Shown one piece after another: positions 44,265 through 52,653 of a stretch of 64,000 nt of DNA. The notes under the pieces are model-generated. The model had not been told where the DNA came from and did not search any database. It was given only the letters and a program-made list of their open reading frames with translations. The position numbers were made by a program, and so were the translations under genes. Every line of letters starts with the position of its first letter. Position 1 is the stretch's first letter. The stretch comes from Streptomyces cyaneofuscatus (GTDB lineage: Bacteria > Actinomycetota > Actinomycetes > Streptomycetales > Streptomycetaceae), in contig NZ_JOEM01000016.1 of NCBI RefSeq assembly GCF_000718135.1, positions 62,001 through 126,000 of the forward strand, given 5' to 3'.

Positions 44265-45092
44265 GTGAGCCTGCGGGCCATCGCGACGTTCGATGTCCAC
44301 ACCAGGGGCGGGGTGGGAAACGCCCTCGCCTCCTGGTTCGGCGCCGCCCTCGCCCACCCCCTGCGTGGCCGGCTGGAGGAGGAGAGCCAGGGCACGGCCT
44401 TCTTCTCGGCGAGCATCCGGGCGGACGAGCGGGCCCCGAGCCGGGAGTTCCACCCGCTGGCCGCGGAGTGGGAGGTCATGCGCGAGGAGCTGCTGCGTGA
44501 GCCGGAGACGGCGCACCTGCTCTTCATGCGCGAGTACCTGGGGAGGCCGCTCGTCCACGTGCGCAGCTCCTCCATCAGGGTCCGCCGCCCCAACGCCCAG
44601 GCGCAGCTCATGTTCGGTGCGGACCGCGGCGGGCTCGACGACCCCGCCTTCTGTTCCGGCGTGGTGGAGTTCCTCGTCGCCGCGCTGGACACGGTGAACC
44701 CCGCTTTCGCCTGGCTGGGCGCCGATGCCCCGGCCTCGGAGGAGACCAACCTGGACTGGGTGCTGGGCCGACGGGTTCGGAATTCGGTGCGGGAGGCCCG
44801 CATGCTGTTGCGCGGCTACTCCTGGACCACCGTGTGCCCGGAAGAGCTGTCCCGGCGGCTCGGCGGGCCCGACGCCCTGGCCGCCACCGGAGCCTTCCAC
44901 GCGGTGCACCCGCTCCGGGCGGGCGGGGTGGTGCTCCAGGCTAGCCGGACGCCCGCCGAGTACACGGACGAGGTCCTCCGCGGAGTCTTCGAGGCCCTGC
45001 GCCCGGTCCTTCCCCCGGGCACTCCCCGGTTCGAACCGGCCCACCCCGACCTGCGTTACGTCCCCGAGGACGCGGCCCGCCCGGCGCGCTAG
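44265..45092 (+). CDS. Hypothetical protein
   Basis: A 275-aa soluble protein that I do not recognise. GTG start at 44265 with AAGGAG upstream. Visible features: TFDVHTRGGVGNALASWFG at the start, an amphipathic middle (REFHPLAAEWEVMREELLRE), RSSSIRVRRPNAQAQLMFG, a Trp-rich segment (AFAWLGADAP, LDWVLGRR) and ETNLDWVL. It ends in PRFEPAHPDLRYVPEDA. It resembles immunity-like or DUF3396-type proteins in general layout, but I would not assert that. It lies at the right edge of the accessory island. Confidence 0.5.
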   Translation: MSLRAIATFDVHTRGGVGNALASWFGAALAHPLRGRLEEESQGTAFFSASIRADERAPSREFHPLAAEWEVMREELLREPETAHLLFMREYLGRPLVHVRSSSIRVRRPNAQAQLMFGADRGGLDDPAFCSGVVEFLVAALDTVNPAFAWLGADAPASEETNLDWVLGRRVRNSVREARMLLRGYSWTTVCPEELSRRLGGPDALAATGAFHAVHPLRAGGVVLQASRTPAEYTDEVLRGVFEALRPVLPPGTPRFEPAHPDLRYVPEDAARPAR

Positions 45093-45156
45093 CCCCAGTC
45101 GCCGGACGCGAACCCGCCACCGTAGCCCCGGTCGCCGGACGGAACCCCACGCGCCC

Positions 45157-45843
45157 TCACCCGATCCACCGATACCGCCGCTCCGGCCGCCCCGTCCCCC
45201 CGTAGCGCAGCGTCACCTCGGCGCGCCCCGTGCCCGCGAAGTGTTCCAGGTAGCGGCGTGCGCTCACCCGGGACAGGGCGCCCGCCTCCGCGCACTCCGT
45301 GGCGGACAGGCCCTCGGGGCGGGCGCGCAGGGTGCGTTCCACCAGGTCGGCCGTGGGGGCGGCCAGGCCCTTGGGGAGTTCGCGGGAGCCCGGCGGGCGG
45401 GTGCCGAAGATCTGGTCCACGTCCTCCTGACGCGCCTCGCCCAGCTCGTCCAGGCGGGTGCGGAGCGCGGCCACATGGCGCAGCTGCTCCTGGAGGGCCG
45501 AGCGATTGAACGGCTTGATCAGGTAGTGGAGGGCGCCGGCGCGCAGCGCCGACCGGATCACCCCCGCGTCCCTGGCCGCCGTGATGAACAGGGCGTCCGT
45601 GCTGGGGCGTGAGGCGTCCTGCTCCTCCGCCGTGCGCAGGGCGCGCAGGACGTCGATCCCGTCCATATCGGGCAGGTAGATGTCCAGCAGCACCAGGTCG
45701 GGGCGCAGCCGCTCGGCCGCCCGCAGGGCTTCGGCTCCGTTGTGGGCCACACCGGCCACCGTGAAACCGTCCATTGCGGACACGTAGCGGCTGTGCAATT
45801 TCGCGACCATGAAGTCGTCGTCCACCACCAGCACCGTTGTCAC
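45157..45843 (-). CDS. CitB/DcuR-type response regulator
   Basis: A 228-aa two-component regulator. The receiver begins VLVVDDDFMVAK, the phosphorylated Asp is in LVLLDIYLPDMDGI (about residue 54) and the Lys in YLIKPF. A C-terminal helix-turn-helix (LSATECAEAGALSRVSARR, YLEHFAGTGRAE) is of the CitB/DpiA type that answers to citrate/fumarate sensor kinases. GTG start. It is divergent from the tctCBA transporter and probably controls it. The cognate sensor kinase, usually adjacent, is not in this window. Confidence 0.85.
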   Translation of the reverse strand: MTTVLVVDDDFMVAKLHSRYVSAMDGFTVAGVAHNGAEALRAAERLRPDLVLLDIYLPDMDGIDVLRALRTAEEQDASRPSTDALFITAARDAGVIRSALRAGALHYLIKPFNRSALQEQLRHVAALRTRLDELGEARQEDVDQIFGTRPPGSRELPKGLAAPTADLVERTLRARPEGLSATECAEAGALSRVSARRYLEHFAGTGRAEVTLRYGGTGRPERRYRWIG

Positions 45844-45958
45844 GCCGACACGCTAAGCCGCGACCGCAACGACCACAACGTCCGTTGATTCCGGAAGAGA
45901 GACAGGTTCTTAACGCGCGGGCAACATGTGGGCCACTTCACAGCGAAAGGCGGAACCC

Positions 45959-46942
45959 GTGCGACTGCGCACTCCCCTCGCCCTGCTCGGAGCCGCACTG
46001 CTCGTGCTGGTGGGGCCACCCCTGCTCGCCACGGGCGACGGCTCCGACACCGGCACCCAGATTCCCGGGCTCCGCTTCATGGTCCCCAACACCCCGGGCG
46101 GCGGCTACGACATCACCGCCCGCACCATGGCCAAGGACGCCGAGGACGCCGGACTCACCCACGACATCGAGGTGTTCAACCTCCCCGGAGCCGGCGGCAC
46201 GGTCGGCCTCAGCCGGCTCGTCGGCGAACACGGCAACGGCAAGCTCGCCCTCTCCATGGGCCTCGGCGTCGTCGGCGCCGTCCACACCAACAAGTCCCCG
46301 AGCACCCTCGCCGACACCACCCCCATCGCCCGGCTCACCGAGGAGCCGGACATCGTGGTGGTCGGCAAGGACTCCCCGTACCGCACCATCGGTGAGCTTC
46401 TCGCCGCCTGGAAGAAGAACCCGGCCGCCGTGCCGGTGGGTGGTGGGTCGTCGCCCGGCGGGCCCGACCACCTCGCCCCCATGCTCATGGCGCAGGCCGC
46501 CGGGATCGCCCCGAAGGCGGTCAACTACGTCCCGTTCGACGGCGGCGGCGAGCTGCTCGCCTCCGTCCTCGGCAACAAGGTCGGCTTCGGCGTCTCCGGC
46601 CTCGGCGAGTACCGCGACCAGATCGAGGCGGGCGAGCTGCGGCTGCTCGCCGTCACCGGCCCGAAGCGGGTCCCCGGCATGGACGCGCCCACCCTGCGCG
46701 AGGCCGGCCTCGACACCGAGTTCACCAACTGGCGCGGCATCGTCGCCCCGCCCGGGCTCTCGGACGCCGAACGCACCAAGCTCACCGGGCTGATCACCGA
46801 ACTGCACGCCTCGAAGGAGTGGAAGGAGTCGATGAAGAAGAACGGCTGGGACGACGCCTTCCTCGCCGGGGAGCCCTTCGGGGACTTCCTCGCCGAACAG
46901 GACCGGCGCGTCGCCACCGTGCTGAAGGAGCTGGGGCTGTGA
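45959..46942 (+). CDS. tctC: Tripartite tricarboxylate transporter substrate-binding protein
   Basis: A 327-aa TctC/Bug-family binding protein. The start is GTG 45959 with AAGGCGG upstream. A signal anchor (LALLGAALLVLVGPPLLA) lacks a lipobox Cys. The ligand loop is MVPNTPGGGYDITART (about residue 42); FNLPGAGGTVGLSRL and the second domain GGGSSPGGPDHLAPM follow, with GLSDAERTKL near the end. It binds citrate or another carboxylate and hands it to TctAB. The stop overlaps tctB (GTGA at 46939-46942). Confidence 0.88.
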   Translation: MRLRTPLALLGAALLVLVGPPLLATGDGSDTGTQIPGLRFMVPNTPGGGYDITARTMAKDAEDAGLTHDIEVFNLPGAGGTVGLSRLVGEHGNGKLALSMGLGVVGAVHTNKSPSTLADTTPIARLTEEPDIVVVGKDSPYRTIGELLAAWKKNPAAVPVGGGSSPGGPDHLAPMLMAQAAGIAPKAVNYVPFDGGGELLASVLGNKVGFGVSGLGEYRDQIEAGELRLLAVTGPKRVPGMDAPTLREAGLDTEFTNWRGIVAPPGLSDAERTKLTGLITELHASKEWKESMKKNGWDDAFLAGEPFGDFLAEQDRRVATVLKELGL

Positions 46943-47568
46943 CCACCGAACCGACAGGGCCCACGGGACCGGCCGAGCCCACAGGCCCCACGGGACCGGC
47001 CGAGCCCACAGGCCGCACGGGCCCGGCCGAACCGACGGGGCCCACCCAGGAGCCCGCCCCGAAGCAGGACACCACCCGCTCCTGGCTGCGCGACCACTCC
47101 GAACTCGGCGTCTGCGCCCTCCTCCTGGCCATCGGCGCCCTCGTCCTCACCGACGCCCTCACCATGAGCGTCGACATCGCCCAGCGCGGCCCCATCGGCC
47201 CCCGCACCGTCCCCTTCGTCGTCGGCTCGGCGCTCCTCCTGGTCGCCGTCCTCCTCGCCGTCGACGTCCTGCGCGGCGGGCGCGGCGAAGCCGAAGGCGG
47301 CGAGGACGTCGACCTCGACGAGCCCGCCGACTGGCGCACCGTCCTCCTCCTCAGCGGTGTCTTCCTCGCCGCCGCCGTCCTCATCGGCCCGCTCGGCTTC
47401 CCCATCGCCGGGGCCCTGCTCTTCTGGGGCTCCGCCTACGCCCTCGGCAGCCGCCACCACGACCGCGATCCGCTCATCGCCGCCGTCCTCTCCCTCGCCA
47501 CCTACTTCCTCTTCGACAACCTGCTCGGCGTCCCCCTCCCGGGCGGCCCGCTGATGGGAGTGATCTGA
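46939..47568 (+). CDS. tctB: Tripartite tricarboxylate transporter small membrane subunit
   Basis: A 209-aa TctB protein with four helices (LGVCALLLAIGALVLTDAL; TVPFVVGSALLLVAVLLAV; TVLLLSGVFLAAAVLIGPLG; AAVLSLATYFLF). Before the first helix there is an unusual cytoplasmic stretch of three near-identical nine-residue units, PTG(P/R)TGPAE, plus a partial fourth. These come from a 27-base tandem repeat. Such a tail is not part of normal TctB. The gene is coupled to tctC and lies three bases before tctA. Confidence 0.85.
   Translation: MTTEPTGPTGPAEPTGPTGPAEPTGRTGPAEPTGPTQEPAPKQDTTRSWLRDHSELGVCALLLAIGALVLTDALTMSVDIAQRGPIGPRTVPFVVGSALLLVAVLLAVDVLRGGRGEAEGGEDVDLDEPADWRTVLLLSGVFLAAAVLIGPLGFPIAGALLFWGSAYALGSRHHDRDPLIAAVLSLATYFLFDNLLGVPLPGGPLMGVI
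46950..47045 (+). repeat. 27-bp tandem repeat in the 5' part of tctB
   Basis: About three and a half copies of a 27-base unit (CCCACAGGCCCCACGGGACC with a GGCCGAG end) encode PTGPTGPAE. Copies differ by only a few bases, indicating recent expansion by slippage. Unit length keeps the reading frame. Confidence 0.75.
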
Positions 47569-47571
47569 CCG

Positions 47572-49104
47572 ATGGACTCCCTCAACTCCCTCATCGACGG
47601 GTTCGGTACGGCGCTCACCCCGGCCAACCTGCTCTGGGCCGCCCTCGGCGTCCTGCTCGGCACCGCGATCGGCGTGCTGCCCGGCATCGGACCCGCCATG
47701 GCCGTGGCGCTGCTGCTCCCGGTGACGTACGGACTCGACCCGACCGGCGCGTTCATCATGTTCGCCGGGATCTACTGCGGCGCGATGTTCGGCGGCTCCA
47801 CCACCTCGATCCTCCTCAACACCCCCGGCGAGAGCGCCGCCGTGGTCGCCGCGATCGAGGGCAACCCGATGGCGAAGGCCGGACGCGGCGCCCAGGCGCT
47901 GGCCGCCGCCGCGATCGGCCACTTCGCGGGCGGCATGATCGGCACGATCCTGCTGGTCGTCCTCGCGCCGACCGTCGCCTCCCTCGCCGTCGGCATCGGC
48001 GCGCCCGACTACTTCGCGATCATGGTGCTGGCCTTCATCGCCGTCACCTCCGTCCTCGGCGCCTCCCGCATCCGGGGACTGGCCTCCCTGCTCATCGGCC
48101 TCACCATCGGACTGGTCGGCCTCGACCAGATGACCGGGCAGCAGCGCCTCACCTTCGGCTCGCTCCAACTCGCCGACGGGGTCGACGTGGTGATCGTCGC
48201 GGTCGGCCTCTTCGCGATCGGCGAGGCCCTCTGGGTCGCCGCCCACCTGCGGCGCACGACCGGCGAGGCCATCCCCGTCGGCCGGCCCTGGCTCGGCCGG
48301 GACGACCTCCGCCGCACCTGGAAGCCCTGGCTGCGCGGCCCGCTCATCGGCTTCCCCTTCGGGGCGATACCGGCGGGCGGCGCGGAGATCCCCACCTTCC
48401 TCAGTTACGTCACCGAGAAGCGGCTCTCCAAGCACCGCGGCCAGTTCGGCAAAGGGGCCATCGAAGGCGTCGCGGGACCGGAGTCGGCGGCCTCCGCCTC
48501 CGCCGCCGGAACCCTCGTCTCGATGCTCACCCTCGGCCTGCCCACCACCGCCGTCGCCGCCGTGATGCTCGCCGCCTTCCAGCAGTACGGGATCCAGCCC
48601 GGGCCCCTGCTGTTCGAGCGGGAACCCGAGCTGGTCTGGGGCCTCATCGCCTCGCTCTTCGTCGGCATGGTGCTGCTGCTCACCCTCAACCTGCCGCTCG
48701 CCCCCGTCTGGGCCAAGCTCCTGCGGATCCCGCGCCCCTACCTCTACGCGGGCATCCTCTTCTTCGCCGCCGTCGGCGCGTACGCGGTCGGCGGGGAGGC
48801 CCTGGATCTGGTGGTCCTCCTGGTCATCGGCCTCATCGGGCTCGGGATGCGGCGCTACGGACTGCCGGTCCTCCCCGCCGTCATCGGCGTGATCCTCGGC
48901 CCGGCCGCCGAACAGCAGCTGCGGCGCGCGCTCCAGATCAGCGACGGCGGCGTGACCGGGCTGGTCAACACCCCGTTCTCCGTGACCGTCTACGCGATCG
49001 TGGTGCTGATCCTGGCCTGGCCGCTGGTGTACCGGCCGGCCGTCGTACGGCGGCGGGGCGGCCGGAAGGAGAGCGACGGAACCGGCACTGTCAGTGGTGG
49101 CTGA
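47572..49104 (+). CDS. tctA: Tripartite tricarboxylate transporter large membrane subunit
   Basis: A 510-aa TctA permease with about 11-12 helices. The family motif [20 protein letters not shown] (near residue 38) and [20 protein letters not shown] (near 67) are present. A mirror motif [18 protein letters not shown] and [13 protein letters not shown] follow in the second half. It forms the main channel of the sodium- or proton-driven tricarboxylate uptake system. GGGAG lies upstream of the ATG. Operon order tctC-tctB-tctA is standard. Confidence 0.92.
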   Translation: MDSLNSLIDGFGTALTPANLLWAALGVLLGTAIGVLPGIGPAMAVALLLPVTYGLDPTGAFIMFAGIYCGAMFGGSTTSILLNTPGESAAVVAAIEGNPMAKAGRGAQALAAAAIGHFAGGMIGTILLVVLAPTVASLAVGIGAPDYFAIMVLAFIAVTSVLGASRIRGLASLLIGLTIGLVGLDQMTGQQRLTFGSLQLADGVDVVIVAVGLFAIGEALWVAAHLRRTTGEAIPVGRPWLGRDDLRRTWKPWLRGPLIGFPFGAIPAGGAEIPTFLSYVTEKRLSKHRGQFGKGAIEGVAGPESAASASAAGTLVSMLTLGLPTTAVAAVMLAAFQQYGIQPGPLLFEREPELVWGLIASLFVGMVLLLTLNLPLAPVWAKLLRIPRPYLYAGILFFAAVGAYAVGGEALDLVVLLVIGLIGLGMRRYGLPVLPAVIGVILGPAAEQQLRRALQISDGGVTGLVNTPFSVTVYAIVVLILAWPLVYRPAVVRRRGGRKESDGTGTVSGG

Positions 49105-49116
49105 GAGTATCGACGC

Positions 49117-50610
49117 ATGACGACGATCGACTGGGACGCGGCGGCCGGCTCCTTCGACGAGGAGCCCGACCACGGGCTTCTCGACCCGGCGGTGCGCGAC
49201 GCGTGGGCCGGGCGGCTGGAGAGCTGGCTGCCCGCCCGCCGCGGTGACGTGCTGGACCTGGGATGCGGTACGGGGAGCCTCTCCCTGCTCGCCGCAGGCC
49301 AGGGCCACCGGGTCACCGCCGTCGACCGCTCGCCCCGGATGGCCGAGCTGGCCCGCGCCAAGCTCGCCGGGACCGGCGCCGAGGTCCTGGTCGGGGACGC
49401 GGCCCTGCCGCCGGTCGGGGAGCGGGCGTTCGACGTGATCCTGGCCCGGCACGTCGTCTGGCTGCTGCCCGATCCGGCGGCCGCCCTGGCCCGCTGGTTC
49501 GGGCTGCTGAAGCCGGGCGGGCGGCTGGTCCTGATCGAAGGGGTGTGGGGCGGTGTCGGGCTCTCCGCCGCCCGGGTCACCGCCCTGCTCGCCCCCCACA
49601 CCGAGCGCGTCCACCACGAGGACCTGGCCGGTGACCCGCGGCTGTGGGGCAAGGAGGTCGACGACGAGCGGTATGCGCTGGTCGCCCGCGCCGAGCCGCC
49701 CCACCGGCACACCGAGGTCGTCGACGTCCACCTGATCCTGCGCCGGGGCCCGGACGTGCTGCTCGCCCGCCGCGCCAACACGGGTTACGCGGACGGGCTG
49801 CTGCACATGCCCTCCGGCCACGCGGAGGACGGCGAGGACGTCCGCGAGGCGATGATCCGGGAGGCCGCCGAGGAGACCGGTGTCGTCCTGGATCCGGACG
49901 AGGTGCGGGTCGCCCTCGTGATGCAGCACCGGGGGCCCGGCGGCGGGGCGCGGATGGGCTGGTTCTTCGTCGCGGAGTACGACGCGGAGCACCCGCCGCA
50001 CAACGCGGAGCCGGAGAAGTGCTCCGAGCTGGACTGGTTCCCGCTGGACGCCCTGCCGGACGACATGGTGGCTTACTGCCGTGCGGGCCTGGACGGTTAC
50101 CGGGCGGGCGAGCACTTCATGATCCACTGGCACGAGGACGGCGACCCGATCGCCCACCGGCCGGACGGCCCGCGCCGGGCCGTGGCGCTGCCGACCGCCG
50201 CCGAGCGGACCGGCCGGGTGCACCACATCGAGCTGTGGGTGCCCGACCTCGCGGGCGCGGAGCGCCGCTGGGGCTGGCTGCTGGGACGGCTGGGCCATCT
50301 CCCGTATCAGCGCTGGGCAAGCGGCCGCAGCTGGCGGCGCGGGGAGAGTTACGTGGTCGTGGAGCAGTCGCCCGACCTGTCCGCCGACCACCACGACCGC
50401 CGCCGCCCCGGCCTCAACCACCTGGCGTTCCATGTCGCGGACCGGGCCACGCTGGACGCCCTGACGGCCGAGGCACCCGCGTACGGCTGGCGGCTGCTCC
50501 ACCCCGAACGCCATCCGTACGCCGGGGGTGACGGCCACCGCGCCGCTTATCTGGAGGACGAGGCGGGGTACGAGGTGGAGCTGGTCGTGACGTCCGAGCC
50601 CCGCGCGTGA
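49117..50610 (+). CDS. Methyltransferase-NUDIX-VOC fusion protein
   Basis: A 497-aa three-domain protein. Residues 1-~190 are a class I SAM-dependent methyltransferase (VLDLGCGTGSLSLLAAGQGH; DVILARHVVWLLPDP). Residues ~195-335 are a NUDIX hydrolase with a perfect box GHAEDGEDVREAMIREAAEE followed by TGV (about 229-251). Residues ~365-497 are a VOC/glyoxalase domain (VHHIELWVPDLAGAERRW, RRPGLNHLAFHVADR, YLEDEAGYEVELVV). All key motifs look intact. A housecleaning or modified-nucleotide role is possible but unproven. It stands 13 bases after tctA, with a weak GAGAG as RBS. Confidence 0.85.
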   Translation: MTTIDWDAAAGSFDEEPDHGLLDPAVRDAWAGRLESWLPARRGDVLDLGCGTGSLSLLAAGQGHRVTAVDRSPRMAELARAKLAGTGAEVLVGDAALPPVGERAFDVILARHVVWLLPDPAAALARWFGLLKPGGRLVLIEGVWGGVGLSAARVTALLAPHTERVHHEDLAGDPRLWGKEVDDERYALVARAEPPHRHTEVVDVHLILRRGPDVLLARRANTGYADGLLHMPSGHAEDGEDVREAMIREAAEETGVVLDPDEVRVALVMQHRGPGGGARMGWFFVAEYDAEHPPHNAEPEKCSELDWFPLDALPDDMVAYCRAGLDGYRAGEHFMIHWHEDGDPIAHRPDGPRRAVALPTAAERTGRVHHIELWVPDLAGAERRWGWLLGRLGHLPYQRWASGRSWRRGESYVVVEQSPDLSADHHDRRRPGLNHLAFHVADRATLDALTAEAPAYGWRLLHPERHPYAGGDGHRAAYLEDEAGYEVELVVTSEPRA

Positions 50611-50679
50611 AGCACGAGTCCGTCCCTGAAGCCCGCGCCCCGCGCGTGAAGCCCCGTCAGCGGTGCGGTGAGGGGGCGG

Positions 50680-51192
50680 TCAGGCCAGCAGGGCCGTCAG
50701 GCCCTCCGCCCGGGCCAGCCGCTCCAGCTCGTCCAGGGCGGCGGCCGCCGCTCCGGCCGCCTCGGGGTCGCGCGCGGCCAGGCCGCTCGCCTCGAACTCG
50801 TCCTCGTCCAGCCGCAGTACGGAGGAGCCGTCCGCCAACACCCAGAGGTCCAGGTCCAGGTCCTCGACCGCCAGCACCCCGTCGGCCAGGACCGCCGGCC
50901 GCGTGATGTCGCAGTACCAGCCCTTCAGCTCGCCCTCACCCGTGCGGACCTCCTTCACCGCGAACCACCGGTCCCGCCAGTAGTGCTCGGTGAACACATC
51001 GCCCGGCTCGAACCGGACGAAGCCGAAGTCCCGCACCCCGGGCGCGGCCCACGGCGCCCGGACGGTGACCCGGGTGCCGTCGTCCCGGACCAGCTCCGCC
51101 GGATACCTGATCTTGGTGCGACCTGCCTTGGTCAGGGCCACGACCACGCCCTTGGACCGGGGCGCGCGGGGCTCAGCCGAGAGTGCGGGCAT
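50680..51192 (-). CDS. DUF402 domain-containing protein
   Basis: A 170-aa protein of the DUF402/FAU-1-like family, some members of which are nucleoside tri- or diphosphatases. Features: FGFVRFEPGDVFTEHYWRDR, WFAVKEV, GWYCDITRP, LDLDLWVLADGSSVLRLDED with the conserved acidic cluster for metal, and a C-terminal helix. GGAGG upstream of the ATG. Its start overlaps the end of the GNAT gene by 20 bases, so they form an operon. Confidence 0.82.
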   Translation of the reverse strand: MPALSAEPRAPRSKGVVVALTKAGRTKIRYPAELVRDDGTRVTVRAPWAAPGVRDFGFVRFEPGDVFTEHYWRDRWFAVKEVRTGEGELKGWYCDITRPAVLADGVLAVEDLDLDLWVLADGSSVLRLDEDEFEASGLAARDPEAAGAAAAALDELERLARAEGLTALLA

Positions 51193-52093
51193 GGCGGACC
51201 TCCGTGGCGCAGACCGTGTAGCCGAACCACTTGTTGATGGCGAGCATCGGGCCGTTGCCCGTGTCGTTGGCGGTGTAGGCGTCTGTGTATCCGGCCGCCC
51301 GCGCCCGGTGCAGTGAGTCGTTCTTCGCCAGCTTGGCCAGACCCCGCCCCCGGAACGCCCGCAGGGTGCCGGTCATGTTGCTGGAGTACGTCCGGTCCCC
51401 GTCGGTGCCGGCCGCGCTGAACGCCGCCACCCGGCCGTCCACCAGGGCCACCGTCGTCAGAGCGGCGTCGAACGTCGGGTGGCGCCAGACGGTCGCCAGC
51501 CAGTCCTCGTAGTCGGCCGGCTCGGTGGGGATGTCGGTCGGCTCGTCGAGTGTCACCTGGGCGTCCGCATCGAACAGCGGCCGGGGATCGTCGGCGAAGT
51601 CGGACCCCGGTCTCAGCTCGGCACCCGCCGGGACCTCCTGGAGCGGCGGCAGGGCGCCGCCCGCCAGGTCCAGGTGCTGGAAGTGGGCGGAGCGGCCCGG
51701 CCGGTAGCCCCGGCCCCGCGCGAACTCCAGGCTCTCCGGCCTGTCCAGCACCCAGGCGTGCACGACCGTGGCGCCCGCCTGCGCCAGATGCTCCTCCGCC
51801 GTGCTCAGCAGCAGCGAGCCCGCCCCGTGGCCCGTGTGGCCGGGGAGCACGTGCGGGGTGCAGAAGCCCTGACCCGGCTCCTTTCCCTCGTGGGCGATCC
51901 CGGCCTGCGCGGTACCGATGATCTCGCCGTCCCGCTCGGCCACCAGCAGCCGGTAGTGCCGGTCCGGATGGGCATGGGCCAGATCGTGGGTCACCTGCTC
52001 GGGAGTGGACACCAGGTAGGGGACCGACGTCCGCCGGACGCGGGTCCACGCCTCCGCGTCGGGCGGCCGGAAATCGCGCACAATCACAGTCAT
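51173..52093 (-). CDS. GNAT-family N-acetyltransferase (two GNAT units)
   Basis: A 306-aa protein with two GNAT-like halves. The N-terminal unit has VIVRDFRPPDAEAWTRVR and, at the acetyl-CoA site, HVLPGHTGHGAGSLLLS (about residue 90). The second half ends with MTGTLRAFRGRGLAKLAKND, the RGRGLA loop binding acetyl-CoA, and a last strand with NKWFGYT. Substrate unknown. ATG at 52093. It is divergent from the GntR gene. Confidence 0.83.
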   Translation of the reverse strand: MTVIVRDFRPPDAEAWTRVRRTSVPYLVSTPEQVTHDLAHAHPDRHYRLLVAERDGEIIGTAQAGIAHEGKEPGQGFCTPHVLPGHTGHGAGSLLLSTAEEHLAQAGATVVHAWVLDRPESLEFARGRGYRPGRSAHFQHLDLAGGALPPLQEVPAGAELRPGSDFADDPRPLFDADAQVTLDEPTDIPTEPADYEDWLATVWRHPTFDAALTTVALVDGRVAAFSAAGTDGDRTYSSNMTGTLRAFRGRGLAKLAKNDSLHRARAAGYTDAYTANDTGNGPMLAINKWFGYTVCATEVRHARTLG

Positions 52094-52175
52094 GCGGCGG
52101 AGGTTACGCGCGGCCCCGCCGCGACCGCCTCCCCTTTTTCCCGCCGTGGGGGCGCCCGTGGGGGACAATTGGCCG

Positions 52176-52565
52176 GTGACTGAGAAGCCCGCTGCTGAGA
52201 AGATCGTTCTGGACCCGGACTCCGGCATCGCCCCGTACGAGCAACTGCGCACCCAGCTCTCCGAACGGGCCCGTTCCGGTGCGCTCCCGGTCGGCCACCG
52301 GCTCCCGACCGTACGCGGCTTCGCCGAGGAGCTGGGCCTCGCCGCCAACACCGTGGCCAAGGCCTACCGCGCGCTGGAGGCCGACGGGGTCATCGAGACC
52401 CGGGGGCGCAACGGGACCTTCGTCGCCGCCGCCGGGGGAGCGGCCGAGCAGAAGGCGGCGACCGCCGCCCAGCTGTACGCCGAGACCGCCGAGCGGCTCG
52501 GCCTCACCCGGCAGCAGGCCCTGGCCCTGGCCAAGGACGCGGTGCGGGCGGCGTACGGGGACTGA
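52176..52565 (+). CDS. GntR-family regulator (YtrA type)
   Basis: A 129-aa protein: winged helix PYEQLRTQLSERARSGALPV, LPTVRGFAEELGLAANTVAK, AYRALEADGVIETRGRNGTF, then a short helical tail (AERLGLTRQQALALAKDAV) and no large effector domain. This is the YtrA subgroup, which normally controls ABC exporters. No such exporter lies next to it. GTG start at 52176. Confidence 0.85.
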   Translation: MTEKPAAEKIVLDPDSGIAPYEQLRTQLSERARSGALPVGHRLPTVRGFAEELGLAANTVAKAYRALEADGVIETRGRNGTFVAAAGGAAEQKAATAAQLYAETAERLGLTRQQALALAKDAVRAAYGD

Positions 52566-52582
52566 GGCCGCCGCCCGTCCTC

Positions 52583-52653
52583 GTACGGCCTGCAGATCCC
52601 GTACCGCCTGCAGATCCCGTACGGCCTACAGATCCCGTACCCCCTACAGATAC
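52583..52653. repeat. 18-bp tandem repeat at the 3' end of the AAA gene
   Basis: Almost four copies of an 18-base unit of the form GTAC(G/C)GCCT(G/A)CAGATCCC lie between the GntR stop and the AAA gene. The last copy runs into the final codons and stop of the AAA gene. Eighteen bases equal six codons, so the array may be a former or variable C-terminal extension. Confidence 0.75.

Noticed and set aside
45027..45036. GGTTCGAACC resembling a tRNA T-loop
   Set aside because: It lies within a coding gene and no acceptor, D or anticodon stems surround it. I found no tRNA or rRNA gene anywhere in the window.
46525..50538. A 1337-codon minus-strand frame across tctCBA and the fusion gene
   Set aside because: Low-complexity Glu/Asp/Gly/Arg translation typical of antisense frames in high-GC DNA; three recognisable genes occupy the other strand.
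52583..52653. CRISPR-like repeats here and at 46950-47045
   Set aside because: Units are contiguous with no unique spacers, and no cas genes are present; they are simple tandem repeats.
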